Assembly (NCBI RefSeq): GCF_002286815.1
Contig: NZ_MUNM01000073.1
Span: forward strand, 62,001 to 126,000
DNA from: Pseudomonas sp. PICF141
GTDB taxonomy: Bacteria > Pseudomonadota > Gammaproteobacteria > Pseudomonadales > Pseudomonadaceae
Length of the DNA stretch: 64,000 nucleotides
Direction: 5' to 3'
The notes under the pieces are model-generated. The model ran no database searches. It was not told the origin of the DNA and saw only the letters and a list, made by a program, of their open reading frames with translations. Made by a program: the position numbers and the translations under genes. The stretch's first letter is position 1; every line of letters begins with the position of its first letter. Shown one piece after another: positions 61,577 to 64,000 of this stretch.

Positions 61577-64000
61577 TCGTCGGTGGCAATCGGCAACTCA
61601 ATACAAAACCGCGCGCCCTCGGTCGAGTTTCTTACGGTCAGCTTACCGCCCATGTTGGCGATGATGCCGTTACTCACCGACAACCCGAGCCCGGTGCCGA
61701 CACCCACCGGTTTGGTGGTGAAGAAGGGTTCGAAAATCCGCTCCAGCAGCCGCGGATCGATACCGCCGCCGTTGTCCTCGACCCACAATCGCACCGACGC
61801 TTCATCGCGTTCGGCGTACACCGAGATCCACGGTTTGAACGCCCGGTCGGCCTCACGTTTGGTCAGCAGCGCATCCCGCGCATTGACCATCAGGTTGATC
61901 AACACCTGCTCCAGCTGATCGACGTAACCGCGCACCTGCACGTCGAACCCGGTCTGGCTGACCCGCAGCTCGACCCCTTTGCCACGCATGCCTTCGGACA
62001 GCAGCGCCAGCGTGCCCTCGATGGCTTGCGCCGGATTGAACGGGTGTTGTTCGATCTCCGAACGCCGGCCGAATACCCGCATGTGATCCACCACCCGCGC
62101 CGCTCGCTGGACTTGTGCGTCGATGCGGTTGAGCTTGTCTGTCAGGTAATCGATTTGCGCATCACCATTGTTCAGGCGCTTGAGCACATTGACGATGGCC
62201 ATGCGTATCACGTTCAGCGGCTGATTGAATTCATGGGCCAGCCCGGTGGCCATTTCGCCGAGGGTGGCCATTTTCGCGCTCTGGGTGAGCTGTTGTTGGG
62301 CGCGCCGGACTTCCGTGTTGTCACGGCCCACCGCTTGAATCTCCAGCAAACGACCCTGCTCGTCGAACACCCCGCGATCCGACCAGACCCACCATGCATG
62401 TTCCCGTCCCGGCAATTGCAGGTTGATTTCCGCAGTACTGACCGGGAACTCCGGGCTCAGTCGACTGAGCCGCTGGAGGAACGCTTCGCGCTGTCCCGGC
62501 GACATCCAGCTGCCCAGGTTCACCCCCGGCAGTTGCTCGGGCTGGCATTCCAGATAGGTCGCCAGCGGGCGGTTGCCAAAGGTCAGCGTCAGGTCTGGAA
62601 GGTAGCGGCAGATCATCGCCGGGGAGTCTTCCACCAGGATCCGATAGCGCTCTTCGCTCTGTTTCACTTTCTCGGCAGCCAAGGTCGCTTCGGTGACATC
62701 CAGCCACAATCCCACGGCCTCCACCGGCAGCCCGAGGTCGTCGCGCAACAGTTTGGCTTCGTCGAGCAGCCAGTGGTAATCGCCGCGATTGTCGCGCAGC
62801 CGATAACGGGCACGCACTGAACCTTCGCGCAGCAATTGTCGGGTGCGTTCGAAATAGCCGTCGCGGTCCTCGGGATGAACCCGTTCCACCAGCGCGCCGG
62901 CGGCACAATCGGCGAGTGACCAACCGAGCAGTGGCAACAGGCTGTCGCTGAAAAATGTCGGTTGCAGGGCACCGTCGACATAGCGCTGCACGTAGATCAC
63001 CGCCGGCGAACTGGCGATCAGGTTGTCCAGCCGGGCATGGGCGGCAGCGGCGTTCTGCTCCTGATTCTTGATGTCACTGATGTCGAGCATGAAACCCACC
63101 AGCCGCCGGGTTCGGCTGCTGCCCAGGGCCTGGCCTTGCAGTCGATACCAGATCGGCGTTTGTGCCGTGTCGGTGCGATGCAGGCGCACGCACAGCAGCA
63201 ACGGCGCGCCTTCGTCCTGCAAGGTTTGCAGGCGAATCGTCAGCTCTTCACGGTCGGCGGGGTGGATCTGTTCGAGCCAGTCATGCAGCGGTAAACGCGT
63301 GCTCGCAAGGTTCAAGGTGTTGGCCAGTGACGGCGCCAATTGCACCTCGCCAGTGTCGCTGAAGACCTCCCACCAGCCGGTGCCGAGCAAGGCTTGCAAA
63401 GACTCCAGCCGCTCCAGTTGCAGATGGTGCTGATGCTCGCGCAAGCGCTCAAGCAGCGGGCCGGCCAAAGCGGCGGTGAGTTGCAACCAGTCGCGATCGC
63501 TCAGATCCGGGGCACGCTGTTGCACCGGGTAGAAACCACAGAGCAACCAGGCCACCACGCCCAAGGCGTTGTGGTAAGGCACCGCGAACCCTTCGGCATT
63601 GCCGAAGATGACTTGCAGGCGTGGGTGTTCGCTGGGGATCAGTGGCTGAGGGGCGGAGCCATTCAAACTGTCGAGACTGGTGCCCAAGCGTTGATCGATT
63701 TCCCACAATAGGGGCGCATCGAAGGCCGCGTAATGCTGGTGGATCAGCCAGCCTTCCGCCTGTTCGTCGAGCAAGGCCATGGCGATGCACGGGATCTGAA
63801 AGCGCTGGGCCAGGCCTTGCAGTTGCTCCGCCAGCACGCCAGACAAACGCGTCAGGCTGCACAAACGCAACTGTTCGCTGATCTGCGCCGCGATTAACTG
63901 GCACTGTTCGCGGCTGCGCGCTTGTCGGCGTTCGAGCAACAAGTCGCCGATGTCGATCAACTGCAACAGCCAGTTTTCGCCCAACGGCTGCACCCAGCCA
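61546..64000 (-). CDS. multi-PAS sensor histidine kinase (start at or beyond window edge)
   Basis: At least 815 residues. An N-terminal GAF-like part (about 1-200) is followed by three PAS domains (about 215-320, 330-450, 460-580; for instance LDISDIKNQEQN, LWLDVTEATLAAEKV), a HisKA domain with GLAHEFNQPLNVIRM, and an HATPase domain with DNGGGIDP and GTGLGLSVSNGI. There are no membrane helices, so it is probably a cytoplasmic sensor. No receiver domain follows. The first possible start seen is a GTG at 63993, but the frame is still open at the edge. Signal and partner are unknown. Confidence 0.88.
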   Translation of the reverse strand, partial: GWVQPLGENWLLQLIDIGDLLLERRQARSREQCQLIAAQISEQLRLCSLTRLSGVLAEQLQGLAQRFQIPCIAMALLDEQAEGWLIHQHYAAFDAPLLWEIDQRLGTSLDSLNGSAPQPLIPSEHPRLQVIFGNAEGFAVPYHNALGVVAWLLCGFYPVQQRAPDLSDRDWLQLTAALAGPLLERLREHQHHLQLERLESLQALLGTGWWEVFSDTGEVQLAPSLANTLNLASTRLPLHDWLEQIHPADREELTIRLQTLQDEGAPLLLCVRLHRTDTAQTPIWYRLQGQALGSSRTRRLVGFMLDISDIKNQEQNAAAAHARLDNLIASSPAVIYVQRYVDGALQPTFFSDSLLPLLGWSLADCAAGALVERVHPEDRDGYFERTRQLLREGSVRARYRLRDNRGDYHWLLDEAKLLRDDLGLPVEAVGLWLDVTEATLAAEKVKQSEERYRILVEDSPAMICRYLPDLTLTFGNRPLATYLECQPEQLPGVNLGSWMSPGQREAFLQRLSRLSPEFPVSTAEINLQLPGREHAWWVWSDRGVFDEQGRLLEIQAVGRDNTEVRRAQQQLTQSAKMATLGEMATGLAHEFNQPLNVIRMAIVNVLKRLNNGDAQIDYLTDKLNRIDAQVQRAARVVDHMRVFGRRSEIEQHPFNPAQAIEGTLALLSEGMRGKGVELRVSQTGFDVQVRGYVDQLEQVLINLMVNARDALLTKREADRAFKPWISVYAERDEASVRLWVEDNGGGIDPRLLERIFEPFFTTKPVGVGTGLGLSVSNGIIANMGGKLTVRNSTEGARFCIELPIATDDQITSVARPE

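Noticed and set aside
1..64000. tRNA, rRNA or integrase genes marking an island boundary
   Set aside because: None was recognised by eye; a tRNAscan and integrase HMM search would settle it.

Overview
This window is chromosome from a Pseudomonas, most likely of the P. fluorescens group. It is GC-rich, and two gene orders match P. aeruginosa from memory: the vitamin B12 genes cobK-cbiD-cobL / cobG-H-I-J, and the block retS-purD-purH-fis-dusB-(DUF3426)-prmA-accC-accB-aroQ-dsbD-ctpL-gcbA ... DUF2333-nudix-sui1-speA. No rRNA, tRNA, CRISPR array or intact insertion sequence was seen.

1-7.9 kb (minus strand): a metal-uptake block. It holds a FecCD-type ABC importer (permease cut by the window edge), a PepSY membrane protein, the TonB-dependent copper receptor OprC with its CxxxM/HxM copper site, a PCu(A)C periplasmic copper chaperone, and two DUF2946 proteins. 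8.1-16.6 kb: two divergent corrin-ring operons, cobL-cbiD-cobK leftward and cobG-cobH-cobI-cobJ rightward. An unrelated small gene of unknown family sits between them.

11.4 and 16.6-26.8 kb: the accessory region of most interest. A 2335-residue protein has the layout of large clostridial toxins and lymphostatin: a DxD glycosyltransferase, a YopT-like Cys/His/Asp protease and a TcdA/TcdB-type pore region. Just upstream lies a short sequence resembling the toxin's own C-terminus, which I read as the remnant of a second toxin gene. Downstream, past a MarC-family gene, are two small unknown proteins. These two and the gene inside the cob locus appear to form one uncharacterised family.

26.8-45 kb: core genes. 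These are the hybrid sensor RetS, purine synthesis, Fis/DusB, PrmA, acetyl-CoA carboxylase AccBC, AroQ, DsbD, a chemoreceptor, and the diguanylate cyclase GcbA. 45-48 kb: an inserted type VI secretion (Hcp) operon. 48-52.5 kb: core genes (DUF2333, Nudix, SUI1, speA). 52.7-54.9 kb: an orphan short vgrG plus a DUF4123 adaptor with no effector gene next to them. 54.9-64 kb: a MATE transporter, a small membrane protein, a MazG-like pyrophosphohydrolase, CmoM, two DUF4136 lipoproteins, an orphan TadG-like protein, and a PAS-domain sensor kinase running off the window. At least five kinds of REP-like inverted repeats punctuate the intergenic gaps.
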